DNA of 55,614 nucleotides from Novosphingobium pokkalii (lineage in GTDB: Bacteria; Pseudomonadota; Alphaproteobacteria; Sphingomonadales; Sphingomonadaceae), in assembly GCF_014652855.1 (NCBI RefSeq), contig NZ_BMZP01000022.1, positions 1 through 55,614 on the forward strand, in the 5' to 3' direction. The notes under the pieces were generated by a model. It did not search any database. It was not told where the DNA came from and saw nothing but the letters and a program-made list of their open reading frames with translations. Every line of letters begins with the position of its first letter. Position 1 is the stretch's first letter. A program made the position numbers and the translations under genes. Of the stretch, positions 15,790 through 25,165 are shown piece by piece.

Positions 15790-17591
15790 TTCTTCTTCGG
15801 CTTTGCAGTGATGGTGGCGCTGCGGGCGGCGCTGCGGTCCAGGTTCTGCTGGTCCTTGGCGGCCTGCGCCTTCAATTGCGGATGGCGGCTATAGAGATAG
15901 CGCTGCTGGGCAATGGTCAGCAGGTTGGACGTGATCCAGTAGAGCAGCAGGCCCGAAGCGAAGGGCGCCATCACGAACATCATCATCCACGGCATCAGGC
16001 CCATGACCTGCTGCTGCGCCGGGTCCATCGCGGCCGGTTGCAGCTTGAACTGCGCCCACATCGTGATGCCCAGGATGATCGCCAGCACGCCAATGCCGAG
16101 ATAGGCCGGCGGGGTGAACGGCAGCAGGCCGAACAGGTTGAGCACGTGGAGCGGATCGGGCGCGGACAAGTCCTTGATCCACAGCACGAACGGCTGGTGA
16201 CGCATTTCGATGGTCAGCACCAGCACCTTGTAGAGCGCGAAGAACACCGGAATTTGCAGGAAGATCGGCAGGCAGCCGGCCAGCGGGTTCACGCGCTCTT
16301 CCTTGTAGAGCTTCATGATTTCCTGCTGGGCCTGCGCCTTGTCGTCCTTGTAGCGTTCCTGGATCGCCTTCATCTTGGGCTGGAGCGCGCGCATTGCCGC
16401 CATCGAGGCAAACTGGCGCTGTGCCACCGGGAACATCATGCCGCGCACCAGCAGGGTGAGCAGGATGATCGCCACGCCAAAGTTCTTCACGCCGTGGAAC
16501 AGCGCATCGAGCAGCCAGAAGATCGGCTTTTCGAACCAGCGGAACCAGCCCCAGTCGATCGACAGCGACAGGTGCGTCACGCCCTGGTTTTCATAGGCTT
16601 CAAGGACGTTGTTTTCCTTGGCCCCGGCAAAGAGGCGCAGCGTCTGGCTCTGGGTCTGGCCCGGCGCCACGCTGGCGGCCGGCCACATCAGGTCGGCGGC
16701 AAAGACATTGTTGCCGAGTGCACGGAAATCGGCGTTGGGGCGCGCTGCGCCATCGGCCGGGATCAGCGCCGACAGCCAGTAGATGTCGGTAAAGCCGATC
16801 CAGTTGGCGGCGCCCGCCGGGGCGATCGAGCCGGCCTTGGCGACATCCGTGTAGTTGTTGGAGAAGTTCACCGACCCATCGAACGCGCCAATCGGGCCGG
16901 AGTGGACCTGCCAGGTGTCCTGGCTCATCGTCTTGTCGGTGCGGTTGATCCGCGCGAACGGGGTGACCGAGGCGGCGGTGGGCGCGGCGTTGGTCACGCT
17001 CTGCGTCACGGTCAGCATGTAGTTCTGGTCGATCGCGTAGCGCAGCGCAAAAGTCTGCCCGGTCGGGTTGGCCCAGGTCAGCGTGACCGGGGTCGCCGGG
17101 GTCAGCTTGCCGCCCTGGGCGGTGAACAGCGTCTGCCCGTTGGGCGTGGCCAGCCCGTTCTGGCCGAGCCAGCCGACCTGGGCAAAGTGCTGCGCCGGAG
17201 TGCCGGCGGGCGAGAACAGGCGCACCGGCGGGCTGTTCTTGTCGATCGTTTCGCGGTGGCGGACCAGCGTCAGGTCATCGACCACGCCGCCGACCAGGTT
17301 GATCGAGCCCTTGAGGCCCGGCGCATCGATCGCCACGCGGTGGCCGGCGCTGAGCTCCTGGGCCAGATCCTTCTGTTCCAGCGCCACGTCGGCCGGGGCC
17401 TGGAGCCCGCCTTCGCGGGTCGGCTTGGCCGGCGGGCCGCTGCTCGCGGGTGCGGCGGCGGGGTTCGTCGGGGCGGTCGCCGCCGGCTTGCCCTTGGGCT
17501 GCGGATAGAAATAGGCGATGCCGTAATCCCAGCCGATCAGCAGCAGGCCCATCAGGACCACCGCCAGGATCAGGTTGCGCTGTTTCTCCAC
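15786..17591 (-). CDS. yidC: Membrane protein insertase YidC
   Basis: This 601-residue inner-membrane insertase has the Gram-negative layout: an N-terminal anchor (LILAVVLMGLLLIGWDYGIAYFY), a Pro/Ala linker, a large periplasmic beta domain (about 75-350) and the conserved five-helix insertase core from about 365 (WFRWFEKPIFWLLDALFHGVKNFGVAIILL). The core has the Arg-bearing first core helix and MKAIQERYKDDKAQAQQEIMKLYKE cytoplasmic hairpin. The C-terminus is Lys-rich. It lies between yidD and engB, the standard alphaproteobacterial order. Confidence 0.97.
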   Translation of the reverse strand: MEKQRNLILAVVLMGLLLIGWDYGIAYFYPQPKGKPAATAPTNPAAAPASSGPPAKPTREGGLQAPADVALEQKDLAQELSAGHRVAIDAPGLKGSINLVGGVVDDLTLVRHRETIDKNSPPVRLFSPAGTPAQHFAQVGWLGQNGLATPNGQTLFTAQGGKLTPATPVTLTWANPTGQTFALRYAIDQNYMLTVTQSVTNAAPTAASVTPFARINRTDKTMSQDTWQVHSGPIGAFDGSVNFSNNYTDVAKAGSIAPAGAANWIGFTDIYWLSALIPADGAARPNADFRALGNNVFAADLMWPAASVAPGQTQSQTLRLFAGAKENNVLEAYENQGVTHLSLSIDWGWFRWFEKPIFWLLDALFHGVKNFGVAIILLTLLVRGMMFPVAQRQFASMAAMRALQPKMKAIQERYKDDKAQAQQEIMKLYKEERVNPLAGCLPIFLQIPVFFALYKVLVLTIEMRHQPFVLWIKDLSAPDPLHVLNLFGLLPFTPPAYLGIGVLAIILGITMWAQFKLQPAAMDPAQQQVMGLMPWMMMFVMAPFASGLLLYWITSNLLTIAQQRYLYSRHPQLKAQAAKDQQNLDRSAARSATITAKPKKK

Positions 17592-17636
17592 TGTGCCTCG
17601 CGTTCGTTGAATCTAGCTGATTGGGAAAGGGTGTCC

Positions 17637-17846
17637 TCAGGGGACCGGATCATAGCCGTAGCCACCCCAGGGATGGCAGCGCAATAGCCGCAAGGCGGCA
17701 AGCCAGCTACCCTTAATCGCACCATGCTTCTGCCAGGCCTCGATCGCGTATTGCGAGCATGAGGGAGCATAGCGGCAGGACGGGGGCAGCACGCGGGAGG
17801 GGCCAAGCTGCCAGCCCCGTGCGATGAGGATGAGCAGACGCTTCAT
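17637..17846 (-). CDS. yidD: Membrane protein insertion efficiency factor YidD
   Basis: This 69-residue small amphipathic protein of the YidD family assists YidC-dependent insertion. The conserved core PSCRYAPSCSQYAIEAWQKHG with three Cys and the ending RLLRCHPWGGYGYDPVP are unmistakable. It follows rnpA after 5 bp and precedes yidC by 45 bp. Confidence 0.95.
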   Translation of the reverse strand: MKRLLILIARGWQLGPSRVLPPSCRYAPSCSQYAIEAWQKHGAIKGSWLAALRLLRCHPWGGYGYDPVP

Positions 17847-17851
17847 GGCGC

Positions 17852-18337
17852 TTAGCGACCGTGGGCAGGCTTGGGGGCAGGCTTTGGCCCGCGCTTCCCG
17901 TTCGGCTTTCTGGGGGGATCGCCCTTGCCGGCGGCGGCGCGGGCCAGGGCCTGGACCAGTTCGCCATGGAGCAGGGCGAAATCGCGCTCCACCCCGTTTT
18001 CGCGGCCGATCAGCACATGATCGGCCCCGGCAATGCCATGGACAGGCAGCAGTTCGCGCAGCAGCGCGCGAAAGCGCCGCTTCATGCGGTTGCGCATCAC
18101 GGCATTGCCGATCTTCTTGGTGACCGTCACGCCAAAGCGCAGCGACCCGTCGGGGCGCGCCAGCGGGTTCACCAAAAGAACGAATCCGGGCCTTGCGACC
18201 CGGATTCCGCGATTGGCGGCGAGAAAATCCGCACGCCTGGCAATCGTGGCCGGCCGGGCACTGCGGCGTGGCGATCGGGGGGCGGCGGGCAAAATGCTAT
18301 CTGCCCCGGCCGCTTCCGACCCTGCCTGCGCCGACAT
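17852..18337 (-). CDS. rnpA: Ribonuclease P protein component
   Basis: This 161-residue basic protein is the RNase P protein subunit, which with its RNA processes tRNA 5' ends. The signature is FGVTVTKKIGNAVMRNRMKRRFR (RNR motif), preceded by RADFLAANRG and followed by DHVLIGREN. ATG 18337 is chosen: it lies 22 bp after rpmH and the longer frame would overlap rpmH. The Lys/Pro-rich tail (PPRKPNGKRGPKPAPKPAHG) is longer than usual and probably disordered. Confidence 0.93.
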   Translation of the reverse strand: MSAQAGSEAAGADSILPAAPRSPRRSARPATIARRADFLAANRGIRVARPGFVLLVNPLARPDGSLRFGVTVTKKIGNAVMRNRMKRRFRALLRELLPVHGIAGADHVLIGRENGVERDFALLHGELVQALARAAAGKGDPPRKPNGKRGPKPAPKPAHGR

Positions 18338-18359
18338 GCTTGCCCGACAGGGCGCGCGA

Positions 18360-18494
18360 TCAGGCCGAGAGGTTCTTGCGGCCGCGGGCGCGACGGGCGC
18401 GCAGCACCTTGCGACCACCGACGGTGGCCATGCGGGCGCGGAAGCCGTGGCGACGGGCACGCACGAGGTTGCTGGGCTGGAAAGTGCGCTTCAT
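18360..18494 (-). CDS. rpmH: 50S ribosomal protein L34
   Basis: A 44-residue Arg/Lys-rich frame begins MKRTFQPSNLVRARRHGFR, continues with RMATVGGRKVLRARRARG and ends RKNLSA, the canonical L34 sequence. It heads the minus-strand cluster rpmH-rnpA-yidD-yidC-engB. The region 18495-18720 upstream must hold the promoter; no clear boxes were identified. Confidence 0.97.
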   Translation of the reverse strand: MKRTFQPSNLVRARRHGFRARMATVGGRKVLRARRARGRKNLSA

Positions 18495-18720
18495 GGTTCA
18501 GCTCTTCTTCTTTGTCTGGCGAATCGGAACAAGGCCACGCCGCCGCAACCGACGCCGAGCCGAAATCAGGGGTGGGCCGATAAGCGAGGGGAGGCCATCC
18601 GTCAAGCATTTGCCGCGCGGCCTGCCAGCCCACTTGCCTGTGCCGCCCTTGCACAGGCCCGATGGGACAGCCTCGTGAAATTGCCATTGGCGAAAATCCC
18701 ATCTCGCTCTAGGCAGGGGC

Positions 18721-20052
18721 ATGGTTGCCAACGAAACCGGGCAGGCCCATGCGTCGGGCCGACTATGGCGCCGCAAACCGGCGTGGCTGACATTCGCGTT
18801 GTTTGCCGTGCTGGTGCTGGCGCTGCTGGGCACCTTTGCCCTGATCTTCACCACCGTCGATGCCGAGCGGGTGCAGCGCGAGCAGGCGACGCGCACCAGC
18901 GCCGTGCTGGCCGCGCTCGATGGCATCGTGGCGGCCACGCTCAACGGCGAAACCGGGCAGCGCGGCTATTACATCACCTATGATCGCCGCTATCTGGCGC
19001 CCTATGAGCAGGGCCATGCCGCCTATCTTGCCGAAATGCGCGCGCTGCGCCAGCGGCTGGGGCGCGACCTTGATCCCAAGCAGGCCGCGCTGGTGGACGA
19101 GATCGAGCGCCTGGGCGATGCCAAGTGGGCGGAAATGGCCGGCACGGTGGAGCTGGTGCGGCGCGGCGAACTGGTCGAGGCGCGGGTGCGCACGCTGTCT
19201 GACGAAGGGCAACTGGCGATGGAGGGGCTGCGCCAGGCGGTGGGCCGGCTGGAGCGCACCGAGCGCGCCCGCCTGGACGCGGCCAGCCAGAGCGCGGCCA
19301 TGGCCGAGGCGCGGGTGATGCCTTCGCTCGGCCTGCTGGCAGTGATCATCGCCATCGCGCTGATTCTGGGGCTGTGGCAGGTGATCCGCACCGCGCAGGC
19401 GCAGGCTGCCGCCGCCAATGCCGCCCTGATTGCCGAGGCGCGCGACCGCGCCGATCTGCTGGCGCGGGAATTGAACCACCGCGTGAAGAACCTGTTCGCG
19501 GTGATCCTGGCGATCGTGAAGATGTCGGCGCGCGGTGACACGGCCGCCGCCCCGGCGGTGGACCGCATCGCCAAGCGCATCCACGCGCTGGTGACCGCGC
19601 ACGACGTGACGCAGGGACGCCTGGATGGCGAAGGCGAAGTGGACCTGGCGGATCTGGTGGCCAAGGCCATCGCGCCCTATCGCTCTGACAGCGAGCGCTG
19701 CAACCTGGCCGGTGGCAGCCTGGTGGTCTCGGGGCGGCACGCGGTCCCGCTTGGCCTGGTGCTGCACGAGTTGGTCACCAACGCGGTCAAATATGGCGCC
19801 TGGGCTGCGCCGGGCGGCATGCTGGACGTGCGCTGGAGCCACGAGACCAGCCGCGACGGCGGCAAGACCGTGCGCTTGGTGTGGCAGGAACGCGCCGCCG
19901 CGCCCCTGGCCCTGCCCGAAGACGGCGTGCCGACGCGCGAAGGCTTTGGCTCGGCGCTGATCCGCAGTTCCGAACGGCAACTGGGCGGGCGGATCGTGCG
20001 GCGGTTTTCCCCCGAGGGGATCATGGTGGAGATTGCCTTTCCCCACGCATGA
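18721..20052 (+). CDS. CHASE3-domain HWE/HisKA_2 sensor histidine kinase
   Basis: This 443-residue membrane kinase has TM1 at about 22-45, a CHASE3-like sensor (QREQATRTSAVLAALDGIV, NGETGQRGYYITYDRRYL), TM2 at about 199-221 (LGLLAVIIAIALILGLW), then the HWE-type core. The phosphoacceptor His253 lies in RELNHRVKNLFAVI. The N box is HELVTNAVKYGAW, the Trp-x-Glu motif is VWQER and the G box is EGFGSALI. No response regulator is adjacent. HWE kinases often feed the PhyR stress pathway, whose locus lies about 16 kb away; the link is inference. Confidence 0.9.
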   Translation: MVANETGQAHASGRLWRRKPAWLTFALFAVLVLALLGTFALIFTTVDAERVQREQATRTSAVLAALDGIVAATLNGETGQRGYYITYDRRYLAPYEQGHAAYLAEMRALRQRLGRDLDPKQAALVDEIERLGDAKWAEMAGTVELVRRGELVEARVRTLSDEGQLAMEGLRQAVGRLERTERARLDAASQSAAMAEARVMPSLGLLAVIIAIALILGLWQVIRTAQAQAAAANAALIAEARDRADLLARELNHRVKNLFAVILAIVKMSARGDTAAAPAVDRIAKRIHALVTAHDVTQGRLDGEGEVDLADLVAKAIAPYRSDSERCNLAGGSLVVSGRHAVPLGLVLHELVTNAVKYGAWAAPGGMLDVRWSHETSRDGGKTVRLVWQERAAAPLALPEDGVPTREGFGSALIRSSERQLGGRIVRRFSPEGIMVEIAFPHA

Positions 20053-20085
20053 TCCGCACTGCGGTTCCAGGTATCTGACTTGGCG

Positions 20086-21378
20086 TCAGGGCTTGGGCGC
20101 GGTGGCCGACCACTGCACCAGGGTCTTGAAATAGGCCAGGGTCTCTTCCAGCGCGCGGTTGCCCAGGTCCGATCCTTCGGGCGGGAAGAAGCTGAGCTTG
20201 ACGATCACCGTGCGCGTGGCGGGGTGGACGTAGATGAACTGCCCTTGCAGGCCGAGCGCGGTATAGGCGCCGGTGTCATCCAGCTTCCACCACTGGAAGC
20301 CATAGCCGGAGCGGGCGAAGGGATCGGTCACGCTGGCCGGCGGGGGCGGCGTGCCGGGATCGGCATTGGGAATCATCGCGGTGGACTGGCGCACCCAGTC
20401 TGCCGGCACGATCTGGCGGCCGTTGAACTTGCCTTCGTCCAGCATCATCTGTCCCAGCCGGGCAAAATCGCGCAGTGTGGCGTTATAGCCCATGCCGTTC
20501 AGTTCGCGGCCCACGCCCGGTGCGCCGTCGGCCAGCCAGTAGCCATAGGATTCCATGCCCATCGGCTGCCACAGGTTCTGCGTGGTGAACTGCGCCAGCG
20601 GCTGCTTGGTCGCGCGTTCCAGAATCCAGCCGAGCACGCTGGTATCGAGCGTGGAATAGTTGAAATGGCTGCCCGGCTTCCACTTGCGCTTGAGGCGCGG
20701 GGCGGTGTCGGCAAAGCGCTCGGTATTGGCGACGATGGCGTTGAGGAAGATCTTGGCCGCGACGCTGGGCGTGGCGCCGAAATCATAGCGTTCCTCGTAA
20801 TCCACGCCCGAGCGCATTTGCAGCACCTGGCGGATGGTTACCCCGTCATAGCCCGAACCCTTGAGTTCGGGAACATAGTCGGTGACCGGCTGGTCGATCG
20901 ACTTGATCGCCCCCTGGTTCACCGCGATGCCGACGAGGATCGAGGTGATCGACTTGGCCATCGAGAACGAGATGTAGTGTGTGCCTGCATCGGTGTTGTT
21001 GCGATAGCTTTCGTGCACGATCTTGCCATCGCGCATCACCAGCAGGGCGTTGGTGAACGTGCGGTCTTCCCACTGGTCCTCGCTCATCCGCGTGGTGCCG
21101 ATAACGGCATCGGGCAGGGCCTGATCCACGCGCGGCAGGGCAGCGATCGGGCCGGCGCGGGGCACCGGGCGGGTCTGGAACAACTGGTCCATGCTGTGGA
21201 ACGTCAGCATGTTTTCCGGCGCTTCCAGCATGTGGGTGCGCGCAGCGGCGAGATTGGGCGGCACGGCGCCATCGGGCAGGACATGCGGCGCGGCCGTCTG
21301 CGCCCCGGCGGGCGCGCCGGCGCAGAGGGCAAGGGCGGCGCAGGCGCAGGTGAGGGCGGCCTTGGAAAGGAATGCCAT
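20086..21378 (-). CDS. Serine hydrolase, class C beta-lactamase / esterase family
   Basis: This 430-residue protein has a signal peptide (LSKAALTCACAALALCAGAPAGA, cleavage after AGA-Q). The penicillin-binding-like catalytic fold has SMAKS (SxxK, Ser nucleophile and Lys) after GTHYISF and FNYSTLDT (YxS/N motif Tyr). An HxG-like motif near LGLQGQFIYV replaces KTG. The enzyme is periplasmic or secreted. It lies downstream of a TonB receptor on the same strand with a 107-bp gap, so it may process the receptor's ligand. Specificity (ester, peptide or lactam) is unknown. Confidence 0.88.
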   Translation of the reverse strand: MAFLSKAALTCACAALALCAGAPAGAQTAAPHVLPDGAVPPNLAAARTHMLEAPENMLTFHSMDQLFQTRPVPRAGPIAALPRVDQALPDAVIGTTRMSEDQWEDRTFTNALLVMRDGKIVHESYRNNTDAGTHYISFSMAKSITSILVGIAVNQGAIKSIDQPVTDYVPELKGSGYDGVTIRQVLQMRSGVDYEERYDFGATPSVAAKIFLNAIVANTERFADTAPRLKRKWKPGSHFNYSTLDTSVLGWILERATKQPLAQFTTQNLWQPMGMESYGYWLADGAPGVGRELNGMGYNATLRDFARLGQMMLDEGKFNGRQIVPADWVRQSTAMIPNADPGTPPPPASVTDPFARSGYGFQWWKLDDTGAYTALGLQGQFIYVHPATRTVIVKLSFFPPEGSDLGNRALEETLAYFKTLVQWSATAPKP

Positions 21379-21485
21379 GGATCGAATACCTTCTGGAACG
21401 ACAGGGATCAGGGAGAAAAGGGGCCGGAAGCGTCAGGGTGCTCCCGGCCCAGGCAGGCGGCGCCCCCGGCTGGGGGCACCCGGCA

Positions 21486-23834
21486 TCACTGGCGCATCAG
21501 CAGCGTGAGCCCGAAGGTGCGCGGGCGCTGCGACAGGTTGCGATAGGAACCCACGCCAGCCACTTCGATGGAGCGGGACAGGATCGTGGTCTCGTTGGTC
21601 AGGTTGTCCACGAACACCGAAATGTCATAGGCACCGCGCCGCACCCCGGCGCGCAGGCTGGCATAGTGCACCTGCGGCAGGGGATAGGCGCCCGGATCAA
21701 AGCCGCTGGTGCGGCTGTCGGTCACGGCCGACATCTTGGCCTTGCTCTTGTACTGGTAATCGGCGCGGAAATAGCCCGTCGCGCTGCCCAGGCTCGCTTC
21801 ATAGCTGGCGCCCAGCGTCGCGGTCCACGGGTGGGTTTCCAGGTGATCGCCCACTGCCGCGATGAGATAGCCCGGCGCCGGATTGGCCAGGCCGCTCACG
21901 TTCTGGGTGAGGCGGGCATTGGTATAGGCCAGCGTGCCATCCAGCGTGAAGGCCGGGCTGATTCGCGCGGTGGCCTGGAGATCGAAGCCCTGGCTGCGCG
22001 CCTTGCCCAGGTTGGCGGTGAACTGCGCGCCGCAATGCTGGAGATAGACGTTCTGCTGGATGTTGCTCCAATCCACATGATAGGCGCTGGCCGCCAGGCT
22101 CACTCCGCCCACGCGCGTCTTGGCACCGGCTTCATAGCTCCACAGGCTGTCCGACTTGTAGGTGGAGGGCACGTTGGCAAAGCCGAAGCCGGTCAGGTCC
22201 GCGCCGCACTGCGACAGCGGCACCGGGGCATTGGTGCCGCCGATGCGATAGCCCTTGGCCGCCGTGGCATAGAACAGCGTGGTCGGCGTCGCCTGCCAGT
22301 TGAGCGCGAACTTGGGCGTGACCGGGGTTTCGCTGACCGACTGGTTGTTCTGCAACTGATAGCCCGAGACCGGCCCGTCGAACAGCGAACTGCCTTCGAA
22401 CCTGGTGTGCGCCACGCGCACCCCGGCGGTGACCTTGAGCGTGTCGGTCAGCTTGAGCGAGCCTTCGGCAAAGCCGGCCAGTTGCTCGTCGGCCCCGCGC
22501 CCGTTGCCCGCCAGCGAATAGAGCCCGTCGACCAGCGGCGCGCCCAGCACCACTTCGGGCGGAATGCCGCCGAAGATGTCGGCAAAGCCGGGGTCATAGA
22601 CCCGCTCGGCGAAATGCTGGACCGACTTGGCAAAGAAGCCACCCACCACCCAGGTCAGCGGGGCCTGGCTGTCGGTCGATTGCAGGCGCACTTCCTGAGT
22701 GAAGGTGCGCTGGTCGTTGGTCATATAGGCCAGCGCCTTGTGGTCCGTGCCGGTCCAGGGCGAACCGGTGAACACGGCGGGCCAGATCGTCGAATAGTCG
22801 ATCTCGCCGCTCTGGTCGCGGACGTAGTAAGACGTGTTGCTGATCACCTGCACGCCGCCCAGCGTCGCGCTGATGTTGAGGGCGGGCATATAGAAGCGGT
22901 CGCGATCGGGCGAGCCATTGGGCGCGCCGCTGACATAGCGGCCCTTGCCGGCGTCGGACTGGCTTTCCCACCACGGGCTGGTGTCGTTGTTGACGCGCTT
23001 CTGGTAATAGAGCGACGGCGTGATCTCGATCCCGTCGGTCGGCGCCCACTTGAGCGCGACGCGGCCCACTTGCGTCCAGGCGGAATTGACGTTCTTGAGA
23101 TAGGGCGCGTTGGTCACCGCCGGATTGGCGTTCTGCCGATCGATCCAGCCGCCGTCATGGCGATACCACACGCTGGCGGCCAGCCCCAGCTTGTCCTTGA
23201 TCAGCGGCGCGGTGATCGACACGCCCAGTTCGCCCGATGCCGCGCCACCCTGGGTGGCGGCAGCTTCCGCGCGCCCATAGACCTTGGTGTCGGTCAGGCT
23301 CGGCTGGGTGGTGATGAAGCGCACCGTGCCGCCTTCCGATCCGGCACCGAACAGCGTGCCCTGCGGACCGCGCAGCACTTCCACCCGGGCCAGGTCGAAC
23401 ACGGCGGGAAAGGCATTGGTGGTGGAATAGCCGACCACGCGGCTCTGGATCGGGGTGTCGTCGATATAGACGCCGGTGGTGGCCGCGCCCACGGTGGAGC
23501 TGACCCCGCGAATGGCGATGTTGGTCTGGTTGCCAAAGCCGTTGGGATCGAACTGGATGCCCGGCGTCTGGCGCACCACGCCGGAAATGTCCTTGATCCC
23601 GCGCGCGTCGAGCGAGGCCTGGGTCAGCGCGGTGACCGATTGCGGCACCTTGCTCAGCGATTCGGCGCGGCGGGTGGCCGTCACCACGATTTCACCCGGT
23701 GCCGCATCGGCGGCTGCGGTGGCCGGGGCGCCATCCTGGGCCAGTGCCGGGGCCGCCGCCAGGGGCAGCGCCAGCATCGGGGCAAGCGCCAGGGCCAGCG
23801 TGGTGGGTGAAGGGTAAAAATGTCTGCGCTGCAT
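21486..23834 (-). CDS. TonB-dependent outer membrane receptor
   Basis: This 782-residue receptor has a signal peptide (about 1-32, ALPLAAAPALAQ). The plug domain (about 45-165) contains GEIVVTATRRAESLSKVPQS, TPGIQFDPNGFGNQTNIAIRG, TGVYIDDTPI and EVLRGPQGTLFGAGSEGGTVRF. A 22-strand beta-barrel follows to the C-terminus. It resembles the large sphingomonad families that import siderophores, glycans or aromatic compounds. The LuxR-type gene upstream and the serine hydrolase downstream suggest a substrate-uptake unit, but the ligand is not evident. Confidence 0.93.
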   Translation of the reverse strand: MQRRHFYPSPTTLALALAPMLALPLAAAPALAQDGAPATAAADAAPGEIVVTATRRAESLSKVPQSVTALTQASLDARGIKDISGVVRQTPGIQFDPNGFGNQTNIAIRGVSSTVGAATTGVYIDDTPIQSRVVGYSTTNAFPAVFDLARVEVLRGPQGTLFGAGSEGGTVRFITTQPSLTDTKVYGRAEAAATQGGAASGELGVSITAPLIKDKLGLAASVWYRHDGGWIDRQNANPAVTNAPYLKNVNSAWTQVGRVALKWAPTDGIEITPSLYYQKRVNNDTSPWWESQSDAGKGRYVSGAPNGSPDRDRFYMPALNISATLGGVQVISNTSYYVRDQSGEIDYSTIWPAVFTGSPWTGTDHKALAYMTNDQRTFTQEVRLQSTDSQAPLTWVVGGFFAKSVQHFAERVYDPGFADIFGGIPPEVVLGAPLVDGLYSLAGNGRGADEQLAGFAEGSLKLTDTLKVTAGVRVAHTRFEGSSLFDGPVSGYQLQNNQSVSETPVTPKFALNWQATPTTLFYATAAKGYRIGGTNAPVPLSQCGADLTGFGFANVPSTYKSDSLWSYEAGAKTRVGGVSLAASAYHVDWSNIQQNVYLQHCGAQFTANLGKARSQGFDLQATARISPAFTLDGTLAYTNARLTQNVSGLANPAPGYLIAAVGDHLETHPWTATLGASYEASLGSATGYFRADYQYKSKAKMSAVTDSRTSGFDPGAYPLPQVHYASLRAGVRRGAYDISVFVDNLTNETTILSRSIEVAGVGSYRNLSQRPRTFGLTLLMRQ

Positions 23835-23947
23835 CGTCCATCCCTCGTCGTGCGGCGTTCGCGGACGATCCGCTCTGCCTTGTCACGATGATGATGAAGC
23901 GGGATCGGCGCAGGCTGCACCTCCCATTTGGGATATAGTCTGCGATC

Positions 23948-25090
23948 TCAGTTTGTGTGTGGGAAAAACGGCGCATTTGCTGCGGGAGCGGACAGCGAAT
24001 GGAGCACCAGGCGCACGAGATCCGCCTGCCTGCCGGTGCCGGTCTTGCCGAAAAGCTGCTTGAGCTGGATGCGCGCGGTGCCGGTCGTGATCCCACGGCG
24101 CGCGGCGTAATCGCTGAGCGTGTCCCCGGCCGCGAGCGCGGCGGCAAGCTGCGCTTCGGCGCCGGTGAGGCGGAACAGCCGGGCCAGATCGGCCGGCGCC
24201 ACCTGGGCGCGGCGTTCGGGCGCGGCGATCATCAGCAGCACTTCGTCGCGCGCGGCGGCACCGATGCCGGCCTGGTTGGCACCGGCTACGGCGCGCAGGT
24301 GCAGCGGATCGTCACCGGGGGTGCCGAGTGCGAGGACATCGGCCTGGCCGCCCGCCGCCTCGGCCACCAGGGCACGCAGCGCCGCGCTGGGTTGACTGCC
24401 GGTGGCGGCCAGCGTGCCGCCGCGCACCGTCAGATGCGGATTGCCGGCGAGCAGGGCATCGGCCAGCGGATTGCTCCAGGCGACGCGCAGCGCGCGGTCA
24501 CAGCCGACCATGGCCAGATCGGTGGCGCGGATCGCCTGTTCCAGCGCGCAGACGCGCCCGGCCATCTGCGAAGACTGGCGCCACAGCCGCACGGTCTGGT
24601 CGAGATGGGGCAGCAATTCCTGCAACTGCTCGGCCTCGGCCGCGTCGATGTCGCGGTCGTCGCCCGGCTTGCGGTGGAACACCAGCGAGAAATGGCTGTC
24701 TTCCGACAGGCCGAAGCCGACCCAGAAGGCCGGGCCAAGCCCGCACCGCGCCAGCCCTTCGCGCATGGCGCGGTGTTCGCCCTCGGATTGGTCCAGGCTC
24801 TGGAAGTCGCTGCCGATGCCGCTGTCGCTGCGGCGCGGGGCGCGCCGCCGGAAACGCGGGTTGGCCCCGGAATTGGCCCAGGAATCGTGAATCTTGGCCT
24901 GTTGCAGCGAGATGCTGTCGCGCGCCGTCCAGATCTGTTGCAGGCAGGGCCGGGCAGAGGACAGCACTTGCGCCACCACGCTTTGCACCCCCAGCCGATC
25001 GCGCAGCGTGTCGAGCACGGTCTGCCAGCGCGCCTCGTGCTCCACCGCGCCGTAGAGATGAAGCAGCAGGGAAGAGTCCGAAAGCGTCAT
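23948..25090 (-). CDS. LuxR-type helix-turn-helix transcriptional regulator
   Basis: This 380-residue protein has a C-terminal LuxR-type HTH (about 315-375): LFRLTGAEAQLAAALAAGDTLSDYAARRGIT, TGTARIQLKQLFGKTGTGRQADLVRLV. The N-terminal part has no recognised receiver or autoinducer domain but contains PAS-like segments (LAMVGCDRALRVAWSNPLADALL). ATG 25090 gives MTLSDSSLLLHLYGAV. It lies 113 bp upstream of the TonB receptor on the same strand and is the probable regulator of that uptake gene. The signal is unknown. Confidence 0.85.
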   Translation of the reverse strand: MTLSDSSLLLHLYGAVEHEARWQTVLDTLRDRLGVQSVVAQVLSSARPCLQQIWTARDSISLQQAKIHDSWANSGANPRFRRRAPRRSDSGIGSDFQSLDQSEGEHRAMREGLARCGLGPAFWVGFGLSEDSHFSLVFHRKPGDDRDIDAAEAEQLQELLPHLDQTVRLWRQSSQMAGRVCALEQAIRATDLAMVGCDRALRVAWSNPLADALLAGNPHLTVRGGTLAATGSQPSAALRALVAEAAGGQADVLALGTPGDDPLHLRAVAGANQAGIGAAARDEVLLMIAAPERRAQVAPADLARLFRLTGAEAQLAAALAAGDTLSDYAARRGITTGTARIQLKQLFGKTGTGRQADLVRLVLHSLSAPAANAPFFPHTN

Positions 25091-25165
25091 GGTCAGGCAG
25101 GTCCGGGCCGTTGCATGACGGAGTGTAACCCAGCCGGCCTGCCCTGGCAAAGGGGCGGGACGCCT

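Noticed and set aside
15876..17687. A 603-codon open frame on the plus strand
   Set aside because: Antisense shadow of yidC, with no domain and a biased Arg/His/Gln composition.
21372..23810. An 812-codon open frame on the plus strand
   Set aside because: Antisense to the TonB receptor; no recognisable motif.
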